In this document: piece after piece, positions 1 to 5,384 of the stretch | Numbering within the stretch: the stretch's first letter is position 1 | Layout of the letters: the number at the start of each line of letters is the position of its first letter | DNA from: Candidatus Njordarchaeota archaeon | Lineage (GTDB): Archaea > Asgardarchaeota > Njordarchaeia > Njordarchaeales > JAHKLH01 | Assembly: GCA_029856635.1 (NCBI GenBank) | Contig: JAHKLH010000111.1 | Span: forward strand, 1-5,593 | DNA length: 5,593 nt | Direction of reading: 5' to 3' | Position numbers and translations under genes: made by a program | The notes under the pieces: generated by a model | What the model was told of the DNA's origin: nothing | Database searches by the model: none | What the model saw: only the letters and a program-made list of their open reading frames with translations

Positions 1-313
1 CCGGAAATGGAGCATAATCCTCACGAGGATTTGCATGTTTAAGCATTTCTAAGGCCATTTTTGGAGCCAATTCAGGATTTTTCAATGCTTTTTCAAGTGG
101 GATAGAGAAAACAGCAACTCTATTGTTCTTATCAACACAAGCATGTAAAGTATTCTCAATCCAAGTCTTTGTTACGGTGATAATGTTATTTGCAAAACGA
201 ACTTGATGTTTAACTGAGGAAGTTAAGAGAAGAGCACAATCATCAATATGTTTCTTAAATTCTTCGAGTAATTTCTCCCCAATGAAGAAAAGTTCATCCT
301 TTGACATCATCAT
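1..313 (-). CDS. tldE: TldE/PmbA-like metallopeptidase partner subunit, N-terminal part only
   Basis: About 104 residues at the 5' end of a gene that leaves the window at base 1. The segment reads as a helix (DELFFIGEKLLEEFKKHI), then beta strands (VKHQVRFANNIITVTKTW), then a run ending in NPELAPKMALEMLKHANP. This is the pattern of the first domain of the PmbA_TldD family, where residues around 'RFANN' correspond to the 'v-R-f-s-n-n' strand. It follows tldD on the same strand with a gap of about 46 bp, the usual archaeal order. In this family TldE lacks its own zinc site and pairs with TldD to form the active peptidase; the part that would prove this is outside the window. In-frame ATG codons also lie at 319, 310 and 307; the one starting at 313 is placed best behind the SD. 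Identification rests on context and the N-terminal pattern. Confidence 0.75.
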   Translation of the reverse strand, partial: MMMSKDELFFIGEKLLEEFKKHIDDCALLLTSSVKHQVRFANNIITVTKTWIENTLHACVDKNNRVAVFSIPLEKALKNPELAPKMALEMLKHANPREDYAPFP

Positions 314-317
314 ATTC

Positions 318-326
318 ATCACCCCC
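318..326 (-). promoter_or_regulatory. Strong Shine-Dalgarno site of the tldE-like gene
   Basis: On the minus strand the bases read GGGGGTGAT, which pairs (one G:U) along its whole length with the archaeal 16S rRNA 3' tail. It lies 4 nt before the ATG at 313 and favours 313, 310 or 307 over the ATG at 319, which overlaps the site itself. It begins directly after an in-frame TAA (329-327) that would close a read-through form of tldD. Confidence 0.7.
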
Positions 327-359
327 TTATCTACATTTTATCACTATTTTGCGAAGTCT
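327..359 (-). other. In-frame continuation of tldD after its TGA stop
   Basis: After the tldD stop TGA (362-360) the same frame reads RLRKIVIKCR and then TAA (329-327). TldD proteins normally continue past the GxP-x motif with a short beta strand of the type L-K-V-x-N-L-x-V; the ten codons here match that alternation at the expected place, with TGA where a Leu or Ile is expected. The TAA abuts the tldE SD, which makes a natural operon junction. This looks like a recently cut-off C-terminus, read-through, or a base-call error (for example TTA read as TGA). The comparison with family ends is from memory, not from an alignment. Confidence 0.5.
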
Positions 360-1778
360 TCAGTGAGGGCCTCCTGTGAAAACAGGCACGCCCTGTCCTG
401 GATCTCCCTTGCCGCACGTTGCTGCCTCGAATTCTAAATGCTTTGACATGGCATCTATTGATTGGTATAATGCTGGTGTAGTTATTTCGAAAACAGCATA
501 CTTAATGGGTTCCTTAAGTTCGCCATTTACAATCAAATAAGCTTCTTTTGAAACAAAGATAGAGTTATAGCGTCGATCATCTATATTCCATTCACCAAAG
601 CCCTTTATGTATATTCCAAACTTTATGTCCTCTATTAATTCCTCAAACGTATAATCACCGGGCGCCCAGAAAGTATTTGCCATCCTAGGGATAGGCTCAC
701 GATTGTATGCTGATGCTCTAGCGGCAGCCGTACTCTTAGTACCGAATCTTGCAGCACTTTCTCTATTATGTAGAAATTCGTTTATTACTCCATTTTTGAT
801 TAGATACCTTGGTCTTGCTTTAACCCCTTCATCATCATAAAGGTAAAAACCATAACTTTCAGGCAATGTTGGATCATCAATTACAGTAACCACATCGTTT
901 GCAACTTTCTTGCCTATAAAGTCTGGACGTATCCAAGATTCTCCGGCCTGCGCTCCTTCCCGGCCCCAAATACGATCAGCCTCATAGCCATGGCCGGCCG
1001 CCTCGTGTGCAGCTAATCCAGACACGCTTGGACCAAGAACGACATCCATTTTTCCCTCTGGACACTTTTTTGCTTCAGTTAAAATTTTAATTATTGCTTC
1101 TGCATGCTCCTGTGTTCGCTCAAATATTCTCCATTCTTTTGATTCTGTTTTTTCCCATCCGGCAGCATTACCTAAACTGAAGGAAATATCTTCTGCTTGC
1201 CCCATATGCAAGCCAACTAATCTAACGAAAATGTGAATTCTTGGTATGACTTGGAAAATCTTTGCGCCATCACTGTTTACGTAATATTTTTCAGTTCGCC
1301 ACCAGCTTAGTCCTATGGTTCTAATTGATTGCATTTTCTTGGTTTTAAAGATATCAAGCGCTGTTGTATCAATTTGTTTCATAAAAGCGATTTTATCACC
1401 TTCGGAAATATCAAAAGGATCTTTCTTGGGTCTAATAATTACGTGGTCCTCCCACATCTTCTCTTCAGATATTTTTACGTCTCCTTTAAATGCGCGAGCC
1501 ATTTTAATTGCTTGTTTAACAGTAGTTTTAATTGTTTCCTTATCAAGTTTGTCGGTTGATGCAAAGGAAAGTGAACCGTTTACGAGTACGCGTATTCCTA
1601 TACCAAATTCATCACTAAATCCGATGGCATCTATGTTTCCGTTTCTCATGAATATGTCTCTTGAATAATCTCGTTGTAATCTGGCTTCTGCCCATTTCGC
1701 TCCTTGTTCAAGAGCATAATTAACTGCAAATTCCGCTAAGTCAAAGAACTGCTTAATGTCAAGGTGCATTTTACTCAT
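360..1778 (-). CDS. tldD: TldD zinc metallopeptidase subunit
   Basis: 472 residues. The zinc-site motif HEAAGH (HExxxH) is at 258-263, followed by the conserved GYEADRI and a Gly/Ala-rich stretch. The family's third zinc ligand is the cysteine of C455-GKGDPGQG. Other family marks are RMANTFWAPGD (365-375), IKGFGEWN (391-398) and SKEAYLIVNGEL (410-421). The N-terminal domain (about 5-210) is the beta-alpha cradle of PmbA/TldD. With TldE it forms a cytosolic peptidase that degrades short or unfolded peptides; in bacteria it matures microcin B17 and degrades the CcdA antitoxin. The archaeal substrates are not known from sequence. It is followed by the tldE-like gene and divergent from a winged-helix gene. 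No SD precedes Met1 (1778), which lies in an inverted repeat; Met4 (1769) is an alternative start. Oddity: the protein stops at GGPH, about ten residues before the usual family end, and the frame beyond the TGA still resembles the missing strand (327-359). Confidence 0.95.
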   Translation of the reverse strand: MSKMHLDIKQFFDLAEFAVNYALEQGAKWAEARLQRDYSRDIFMRNGNIDAIGFSDEFGIGIRVLVNGSLSFASTDKLDKETIKTTVKQAIKMARAFKGDVKISEEKMWEDHVIIRPKKDPFDISEGDKIAFMKQIDTTALDIFKTKKMQSIRTIGLSWWRTEKYYVNSDGAKIFQVIPRIHIFVRLVGLHMGQAEDISFSLGNAAGWEKTESKEWRIFERTQEHAEAIIKILTEAKKCPEGKMDVVLGPSVSGLAAHEAAGHGYEADRIWGREGAQAGESWIRPDFIGKKVANDVVTVIDDPTLPESYGFYLYDDEGVKARPRYLIKNGVINEFLHNRESAARFGTKSTAAARASAYNREPIPRMANTFWAPGDYTFEELIEDIKFGIYIKGFGEWNIDDRRYNSIFVSKEAYLIVNGELKEPIKYAVFEITTPALYQSIDAMSKHLEFEAATCGKGDPGQGVPVFTGGPH

Positions 1779-1803
1779 CCCAACTATTAATAAAAGTTGG
1801 GAT
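1777..1803. repeat. Perfect 9-bp inverted repeat over the tldD start codon
   Basis: ATCCCAACT (1777-1785) and AGTTGGGAT (1795-1803) are exact reverse complements around a 9-nt AT loop. Two bases of the tldD ATG fall inside the left arm. In RNA it could hide the start codon, but the TATA-like box at 1818-1824 would place the transcript start near 1795, which would exclude one arm. A DNA-level operator is therefore equally possible. Confidence 0.6.
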
Positions 1804-1817
1804 TTACGGTTTTGGTG

Positions 1818-1824
1818 TTTTATA
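1818..1824 (-). promoter_or_regulatory. TATA-like box for tldD
   Basis: The minus strand reads TATAAAA within CACTATAAAACACC. An archaeal start site about 25 nt downstream would fall near 1795 and give a leader of about 16 nt before the tldD ATG. It touches one base of the palindrome at 1824-1835. Confidence 0.5.
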
Positions 1825-1835
1825 GTGTAAACACT
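1824..1835. repeat. Palindrome AGTGTAAACACT in the divergent control region
   Basis: Two 5-bp arms (AGTGT and ACACT) are separated by AA. It sits at the upstream edge of the tldD TATA-like box, where a bound regulator could block or recruit transcription factor B. It is short, so chance is possible. Confidence 0.4.
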
Positions 1836-1852
1836 TTCGCAGAAGAGGGGAG

Positions 1853-1870
1853 GATTAATAAAAATTAATC
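1853..1870. repeat. Inverted repeat GATTAATAAAAATTAATC, operator or promoter core of the winged-helix gene
   Basis: Perfect 7-bp arms flank AAAA. The AT-rich core (about 1855-1864) also serves as a plausible plus-strand TATA box, which would place the start near 1885, about 20 nt before the winged-helix ATG. The purine run AGAAGAGGGGAGG lies directly upstream, where a BRE would be. The decamer ATTAATAAAA inside it recurs at 1786-1795. Autoregulation by the adjacent gene product is an inference. Confidence 0.5.
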
Positions 1871-1895
1871 ATAAACTTCACTGATGTATGTTTTT

Positions 1896-1900
1896 GGGAG
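1896..1900 (+). promoter_or_regulatory. Shine-Dalgarno GGGAG that fixes the start of the winged-helix gene
   Basis: GGGAG lies 5 nt before the ATG at 1906. The frame is also open from an ATG at 1888, but this site would then be inside the gene and no SD precedes 1888, so 1906 is preferred. Confidence 0.6.
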
Positions 1901-1905
1901 TCAAA

Positions 1906-2547
1906 ATGTCTTTAGAAGCAGCACTTGATAAACTAGCTGAAGCACTTACTGCCAGGATCATAAAAAAAATGGCAGAAACATTACCGTCTGATTTATCAAG
2001 TAAGGTTAAAAGTGAATTGCTTCGGCAAGAAAAAGAGATTTCTGCTAGTGTTGAACGCTATTTGATTTCGGCCGTTGTTAGGCATATAATGCGAATTCTT
2101 GTTCAGAATGTTGACTCCATTTTAGCTCAAGCAATAAGAGATGCGGTAACTGAACTTCCATTGGAATTAAGACAAAAAATAAAAGCGTATGTAAAACAAG
2201 AATTGCGTCGAGTGATACTACATCTGAAAACGAAATTTGAAAGAGAACGAAGAGTTAGCGCAACAATAAAACAAGAGCAAAAGTTATCCGAAGAAATAGA
2301 GGCACGATTAAGACAGATGTCTGATCTTGTAGCAAAATTCTTCAATTTAATGTTAAAGTTCGAGCCACGATTTCACATTTTGCCTTTCTTACAGGAGATG
2401 CGTGAAGCGACGATTGATGAACTCTCTTCTTTTCTCTCAATGCGACGTGACGACATAATTCCTTTCTTAAAGGAACTCGAAAAAGCTGGCTTTGTTCGTA
2501 TACGTGGTAATGTCGTAACTCTTATAAGGGAAATATTTCCATCATGA
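1906..2547 (+). CDS. Helical protein with internal duplication and C-terminal winged-helix domain
   Basis: 213 residues, start chosen by the SD at 1896-1900. I do not recognise a named family. Residues 1-150 are almost wholly helical and charged. Residues 1-50 and 59-108 align with each other at an offset of 58 (L7/L65, L14/I72, A16/A74, I19/I77, LP at 26-27 and 84-85, K-V/I-K at 33-35 and 91-93), so the N-terminal part looks like a tandem duplication. About 110-150 could form a coiled coil. Residues 155-210 read as a winged helix: helix HILPFLQEMREA, helix TIDELSSFLSMR, recognition-type helix DDIIPFLKELEKAG, then the wing FVRIRGNVVTLI. This is typical of archaeal regulators or of wH protein-interaction domains. 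There is no membrane span or cysteine pair. Divergent from tldD across 127 bp with three inverted repeats, which makes it a candidate local regulator. A DNA-binding role is inferred. Confidence 0.85.
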   Translation: MSLEAALDKLAEALTARIIKKMAETLPSDLSSKVKSELLRQEKEISASVERYLISAVVRHIMRILVQNVDSILAQAIRDAVTELPLELRQKIKAYVKQELRRVILHLKTKFERERRVSATIKQEQKLSEEIEARLRQMSDLVAKFFNLMLKFEPRFHILPFLQEMREATIDELSSFLSMRRDDIIPFLKELEKAGFVRIRGNVVTLIREIFPS

Positions 2548-2593
2548 TCATTCATGTTTTGGGGTTAATTTGTTGAAAGAAGAAATTGCAGTA

Positions 2594-2613
2594 TTTGATT
2601 TGTTTGTTCTTTT
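2594..2613 (+). terminator. T-rich tract ending the winged-helix transcript
   Basis: TTTGATTTGTTTGTTCTTTT lies about 46 nt after the stop codon. Archaeal RNA polymerase often terminates on such tracts without a hairpin. A 6-bp inverted repeat (AGACTT 2615-2620, AAGTCT 2632-2637) follows and overlaps the end of the convergent gene. Confidence 0.4.
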
Positions 2614-2625
2614 GAGACTTTACTG

Positions 2626-3198
2626 CTAATTAAGTCTTAATGATTTTTTAAATAATGAAATCCACGTTAGGAATACATCCAAGAAATGTACTATGCCTGC
2701 ATGTAAACCGAGTTTTCTTAGCTTACCATAGAAGACAGGTGGTATACAGAAGGGAGAGCCTCTGGTTGCTTTGAATACAAGTCTCTGAAAAACATGATCC
2801 TCTGGTGTATAATTGGCAAAATCAGGCAATGTTCGCGGATAGTTTCTTGAAATAACAATTCGGACAGTAATCCATTCTTTTCCACTCCAAGTTACTCCGA
2901 AAAGTTGTTTGATGTTAACCTCAACGGTGAACGTATAAAACTTATCATCCCATCTCAGATTACGGAAGGGAAGGGATGGATTAAATTTTTTCCAAATTTC
3001 AAACGCACGGATTTCCTCCTTGACTCTCTTCTTCCATTCTTTTGAATTTGGTCTTGCGATAGTTCTAATGGGGGGCAAATCACGATGATAATCCCACTTA
3101 ACAGGTATTCCTCTTATGTACTTTCTGATGATTTTTGGATCCAAAAGAGGTAAATGTTTGAAAGATAATTTAGAATACATTGTATAAACATCTCTCAT
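2626..3198 (-). CDS. Putative E2-like (UBC-fold) protein
   Basis: 190 residues, not a family I can name. From about residue 52 the order resembles ubiquitin-conjugating enzymes: helix KEWKKRVKEEIRAFEIWKK (53-71), strand DKFYTFTVEV (85-94), loop with WSG (104-106), strand EWITVRIVIS (108-117), then Y120-P121 followed by LP like the E2 'YPxxPP' turn, H135 about where E2s carry HPN, G147 and C151 in GSPFC, and a last helix region GIVHFLDVFLTWISLFKKSL (168-187) like the helix pair after the active site. In E2s the catalytic Cys lies about 25 residues after YP; here it is 31. The HPN asparagine is absent. Residues 1-50 are an extra basic N-terminus. The start is fixed by the ATGA overlap with the upstream zinc-knuckle gene. 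An inactive UBC/RWD-like fold or an unrelated alpha-beta protein are alternatives. Being a real gene is sure; the E2 reading is about even odds. Confidence 0.55.
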   Translation of the reverse strand: MRDVYTMYSKLSFKHLPLLDPKIIRKYIRGIPVKWDYHRDLPPIRTIARPNSKEWKKRVKEEIRAFEIWKKFNPSLPFRNLRWDDKFYTFTVEVNIKQLFGVTWSGKEWITVRIVISRNYPRTLPDFANYTPEDHVFQRLVFKATRGSPFCIPPVFYGKLRKLGLHAGIVHFLDVFLTWISLFKKSLRLN

Positions 3199-3527
3199 GG
3201 AATGTTATATAAGTATCCCTCATTTTTTCTGCACAGATCACATAATCCTTTCTTAGTTGTTCTATATTTCTTCCATACTTGGCCTCCTTTTTCACTTAAG
3301 CATGAATTACAAATATAAATTCCTAATTTCTTAGGTCCAACGAAAAATTCCGCATAATTTTTTCCGCATATTTCGCACTTTGCATCAGTTACAGTTATTG
3401 TAACAATGAAGAAATCCTTTAGGGCACCACTAAGTGTTAACAATTTCAAACAATCTGAGCAAATCCACAATTTCTTATCAATTTTGATTTTTTCTTCTTT
3501 TATCACTAGTGCATCGTAAAGTGACAT
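3195..3527 (-). CDS. Small protein with four CxxC zinc knuckles
   Basis: 110 residues with cysteine pairs C23-C26 (CSDC), C51-C54 (CEIC), C73-C76 (CNSC) and C96-C99 (CDLC), spaced about 20-25 residues apart, enough for two structural zinc sites. The central segment CEICGK...YICNSC has the shape of a treble-clef finger (CxxC, about 18 residues, CxxC); a cross-braced arrangement of pairs 1+3 and 2+4 is also possible. The C-x-H step of a classic RING is absent, so RING is not claimed. There is no membrane span. Its stop TGA overlaps the ATG of the E2-like gene (ATGA), so the two are probably translationally coupled and may act together, for example as adaptor and partner. A weak SD (AGGCGA) lies 5 nt before the ATG. 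No specific function is assigned. Confidence 0.85.
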   Translation of the reverse strand: MSLYDALVIKEEKIKIDKKLWICSDCLKLLTLSGALKDFFIVTITVTDAKCEICGKNYAEFFVGPKKLGIYICNSCLSEKGGQVWKKYRTTKKGLCDLCRKNEGYLYNIP

Positions 3528-3678
3528 TCTTTTCGCCTAAATTTATTTTTCTCAGAAAACTTTTTGAAAAGGAACTATTTTGAATTTTCAATTAAATGTG
3601 GTCTTTGAATCCAAAAAGAATCATATTGGATTTCTTGGAAGAAAACTTAAGGATTTTCTTATTACAAAAGCGTTGGAG
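3528..3678. other. Intergenic region with a 7-bp inverted repeat
   Basis: 151 bp between the TPR gene end and the zinc-knuckle gene start, both minus strand. AATCCAA (3608-3614) and TTGGATT (3626-3632) form a perfect inverted repeat with an 11-nt loop; read on the minus strand it contains TTCTTTTT (3613-3620), which could end the TPR transcript. Further down, the minus strand has the TATA-like TCAAAATAGT (about 3572-3581), which could start the zinc-knuckle/E2-like transcript near 3550. Both assignments are weak. A 28-codon plus-strand frame (3596-3682) is not accepted. Confidence 0.4.
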
Positions 3679-4149
3679 TTAATCAACAATTATTCCTAAT
3701 TCCTTGGCAAGTGCGAGAATTTCATCATCCATGGCAAGTATTTCCAGCAAACCTGTAATAATTTGCCTAGCTTCTTCTTTTCTTCCAAGTTCACTTAAGA
3801 TTTTTGCTTTTAGGAAAAGCACTTCATAATCTACATTTTCTTCTTCATTAATTTGAATTTTTTCGGCTCTGTTTATTGCTTTTAATGCTTGAGCATAATT
3901 TTTCGTCTTCATTAATAGACGTGCTTGCAGTATATAGACGTTAGCATCATCAAGTCCCAATTCAATTGCTTTATTAACCCACTCTAAGGCTTCATTGATA
4001 TTTCCATTCTTGCTTTCAATCATCGCTAAAAGAAACGCAGCACGAGCTTTTGTCTCCTGATTTCTTGTTCTTCTCCACACTCTTAGTGCTATTTCCTTTG
4101 CTTTATCAATTTCATCTAACCAGAAAAGTTCCCATGCTCTAGAAATCAC
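3679..4149 (-). CDS. TPR-repeat protein
   Basis: 156 residues, made up almost wholly of tetratricopeptide repeats: about 3-30 (WELFWLDEIDKAKEIALRVW, degenerate), 35-68 (A-x3-LAMIESKNGNINEALEWVNKAIEL), 69-100 (VYILQARLLMKTKNYAQALKAINRA) and 107-140 (LFLKAKILSELGRKEEARQI). Each keeps the small/aromatic positions of the helix-turn-helix. TPR stacks are protein-binding scaffolds; no enzyme domain, signal peptide or membrane span is attached, so it is a cytosolic adaptor of unknown partner. It starts with GTG: no ATG or TTG fits in this frame before the upstream in-frame stop (4176-4174), and GGGGA lies 7 nt before the GTG. It is divergent from the diphosphatase gene across only 37 bp and is upstream, on the same strand, of the zinc-knuckle/E2-like pair, 151 bp away, so read-through into that pair is possible. 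Confidence 0.85.
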   Translation of the reverse strand: MISRAWELFWLDEIDKAKEIALRVWRRTRNQETKARAAFLLAMIESKNGNINEALEWVNKAIELGLDDANVYILQARLLMKTKNYAQALKAINRAEKIQINEEENVDYEVLFLKAKILSELGRKEEARQIITGLLEILAMDDEILALAKELGIIVD

Positions 4150-4186
4150 TTTGAAATCCCCATTATTAAAAAGTTAGGTTTTGAAA
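4150..4186. promoter_or_regulatory. Very short divergent promoter region between the TPR and diphosphatase genes
   Basis: The only AT-rich core is ATTATTAAAAA (4162-4172). It could be the TATA box in both directions, about 20-25 nt from each start codon, which would give leaderless or nearly leaderless transcripts. On the plus strand AGGT (4176-4179) sits 7 nt before the ATG at 4187, so an SD-led start from a more upstream promoter is the alternative. Confidence 0.4.
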
Positions 4187-4756
4187 ATGAAGAGAATTTT
4201 CTTCATAACATCAAATGTGGGAAAGTTCAAAGAAGTAGTTGACATTTTTAAGAAGAACTTACCAGACGTAATATTAGAAATGTATCCCGCGGAGAAACTT
4301 GAAATACAAAGCTCTGAATTAGAAAAGATTGCATTATTTTCAGCAAGGTATATTAGAGAAAAGGAGAAAATAGATAATTTCTTCATAGAGGATGCGGGAT
4401 TATTCATTAATGCTTTAAAGGGATTCCCAGGACCCTATTCTTCATATGTGTATAAGACCATCGGAGTTGATGGAATTCTCAGGTTGATGAAGAATGTAAA
4501 AGATCGAAGAGCATTTTTCAGGGCTGTGATTGCTTTTTGTTGGAAAGGAGATATATATTTATTTACTGGAGTAGTGCATGGAAGAATCGCTGAAGAAGCA
4601 AGAGGAACGCAAGGATTTGGATTCGATCCAATTTTTATTCCTAATGGAGACAATAGAACATTTGCTGAAATGACTATTGAAGAGAAGAATAAACTTTCTC
4701 ATAGAGGTAAGGCAATTCGAAAGTTAATAAACTTCCTTAAACTGATTTGGGCATGA
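4187..4756 (+). CDS. rdgB: XTP/dITP diphosphatase (HAM1/RdgB family)
   Basis: 189 residues, the normal size for the family. It hydrolyses non-canonical purine triphosphates (XTP, ITP, dITP) to the monophosphate and pyrophosphate, keeping deaminated purines out of DNA and RNA; it is cytosolic and Mg-dependent. Visible motifs in order: TSNVGKFKEV (8-17, phosphate-binding N-terminal motif), FIEDAGLFINALKGFPGPYSS (66-86) with the metal/catalytic acidic pair E68-D69, GFGFDPIFIP (143-152), TFAEMTIEEKNKLSHRGKA (158-176) with the S-H-R substrate motif at 171-173. The set is intact, so activity is expected. A frame-compatible TTG exists at 4181, but ATG 4187 has the AGGT SD at proper distance and matches the family N-terminus. 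Convergent with the surface-protein gene, 12 bp away. Confidence 0.95.
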   Translation: MKRIFFITSNVGKFKEVVDIFKKNLPDVILEMYPAEKLEIQSSELEKIALFSARYIREKEKIDNFFIEDAGLFINALKGFPGPYSSYVYKTIGVDGILRLMKNVKDRRAFFRAVIAFCWKGDIYLFTGVVHGRIAEEARGTQGFGFDPIFIPNGDNRTFAEMTIEEKNKLSHRGKAIRKLINFLKLIWA

Positions 4757-4768
4757 ACTTTAGATGAT

Positions 4769-5311
4769 TTACTTGCGTTTGATTATTCCAGCAATAAGCC
4801 ATCCAATAAACAAAATAACACCTGCTGAGATCAAATATATTGCGAAAAGAATTTCTGGTGGAACAACTCCCTTTGGTTTTACAACGATTTCCTTCGATCT
4901 CCACACATATATGACCTTATCGCGGTATTCGCCTACTTTTCTTACAACAAATGAGGCAGTTAGGTTATATCTATCTGGAGGGAGATCAAATGTAATTTCC
5001 ATAAACACAGTATAACTACTATCCTGGAGAACCCGAATTCCTGTGAGATTCTTTGTTAGAGTTCTAATTGGTCTTGGAACGTATCTTCCCACGATTCTCC
5101 TAATAGTGACGTTGAACGCTTTTAAATCAACGGCAGCTGAGCTATCATTATTGAAAATCGTAGCAACGATTCTAATAGTATCGCCTTCAGTAATCTCACT
5201 TGGAAGTTCGTCTGCGGTTACAATATATTGTGCAGAGAGCTTTGGCGGCGATATGAAGAGATATAATAAGACAATCATGATAACAAATGCTAAATATTTC
5301 CTAAGGTGCAC
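4769..5311 (-). CDS. Signal-peptide, membrane-anchored surface protein with beta-rich ectodomain
   Basis: 180 residues, no named family recognised. Residues 1-27 are a signal peptide (basic HLRK, long hydrophobic core, SPPKLSAQ). The ectodomain (about 28-150) has alternating strands (DTIRIVATIFNND, NVTIRRI, SSYTVFMEITFDLPPDRYNLTASFVV) like an Ig-like or CARDB-type beta sandwich, frequent in archaeal envelope proteins. Four N-glycosylation sequons are present: N55, N67, N88, N116. A hydrophobic helix (about 153-176) and a KRK tail anchor it with the C-terminus inside. The start is GTG at 5311, supported by GGTGA 6 nt upstream and by the signal peptide beginning directly after it. It is divergent from a small membrane-protein gene and convergent with the diphosphatase gene. 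Role unknown; a structural or accessory part of an envelope complex is a guess. Confidence 0.85.
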   Translation of the reverse strand: MHLRKYLAFVIMIVLLYLFISPPKLSAQYIVTADELPSEITEGDTIRIVATIFNNDSSAAVDLKAFNVTIRRIVGRYVPRPIRTLTKNLTGIRVLQDSSYTVFMEITFDLPPDRYNLTASFVVRKVGEYRDKVIYVWRSKEIVVKPKGVVPPEILFAIYLISAGVILFIGWLIAGIIKRK

Positions 5312-5317
5312 TCTACT

Positions 5318-5322
5318 TCACC
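5318..5322 (-). promoter_or_regulatory. Shine-Dalgarno GGTGA that decides a GTG start
   Basis: On the minus strand GGTGA is 6 nt before the GTG at 5311. It sits across the loop and one arm of a small inverted repeat (ACTTC 5315-5319, GAAGT 5326-5330), which could mildly affect translation. Confidence 0.65.
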
Positions 5323-5330
5323 AGCGAAGT

Positions 5331-5361
5331 TAAAATATATCACATACTTAATTGTTTAAAT
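5331..5361. promoter_or_regulatory. Face-to-face divergent promoters
   Basis: Plus strand: TAAAATAT (5331-5338), preceded by GCGAAG as a possible BRE, places a start near 5360, giving a leader of about 25 nt with the AGGTGA site before the small membrane-protein gene. Minus strand: ATTTAAAC (5361-5354) places a start near 5332, giving a leader of about 20 nt with GGTGA before the surface-protein gene. Each predicted start falls close to the other TATA-like box, so the two promoters would compete. Confidence 0.45.
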
Positions 5362-5384
5362 GAGTGAAAAATTTAGGTGACTTC

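Noticed and set aside
1315..1668. Plus-strand open frames inside tldD
   Set aside because: They are antisense shadows of a gene with intact catalytic motifs, with no SD.
1906..2547. Reading the winged-helix protein as an ESCRT or Cdv component because an E2-like gene is nearby
   Set aside because: A helical N-terminus with a C-terminal winged helix is far too general, and no ESCRT motif is visible.
3195..3527. Calling the zinc protein a RING E3
   Set aside because: No C-x-H step and the spacing is not RING-like; only four CxxC pairs can be stated.
3596..3682. Plus-strand 28-codon frame (MWSLNPKRIILDFLEE...) in the gap before the TPR gene end
   Set aside because: No SD, a TAA directly before the ATG, and it runs into the stop codon of the TPR gene. 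The amphipathic look is suggestive but not enough.
4435..4653. Minus-strand open frame inside the diphosphatase gene
   Set aside because: It is antisense to conserved RdgB/HAM1 motifs and has no start signal.
5043..5333. Plus-strand open frame of 96 codons antisense to the surface-protein gene
   Set aside because: The minus-strand gene has an SD, a signal peptide, sequons and an anchor; the plus frame has no SD and crosses the promoter.
5360..5380. Six-codon upstream frame (MSEKFR, stop TGA inside AGGTGA) before the 43-residue gene
   Set aside because: It could be a leader peptide, but a frame this short arises easily by chance and has no SD of its own.
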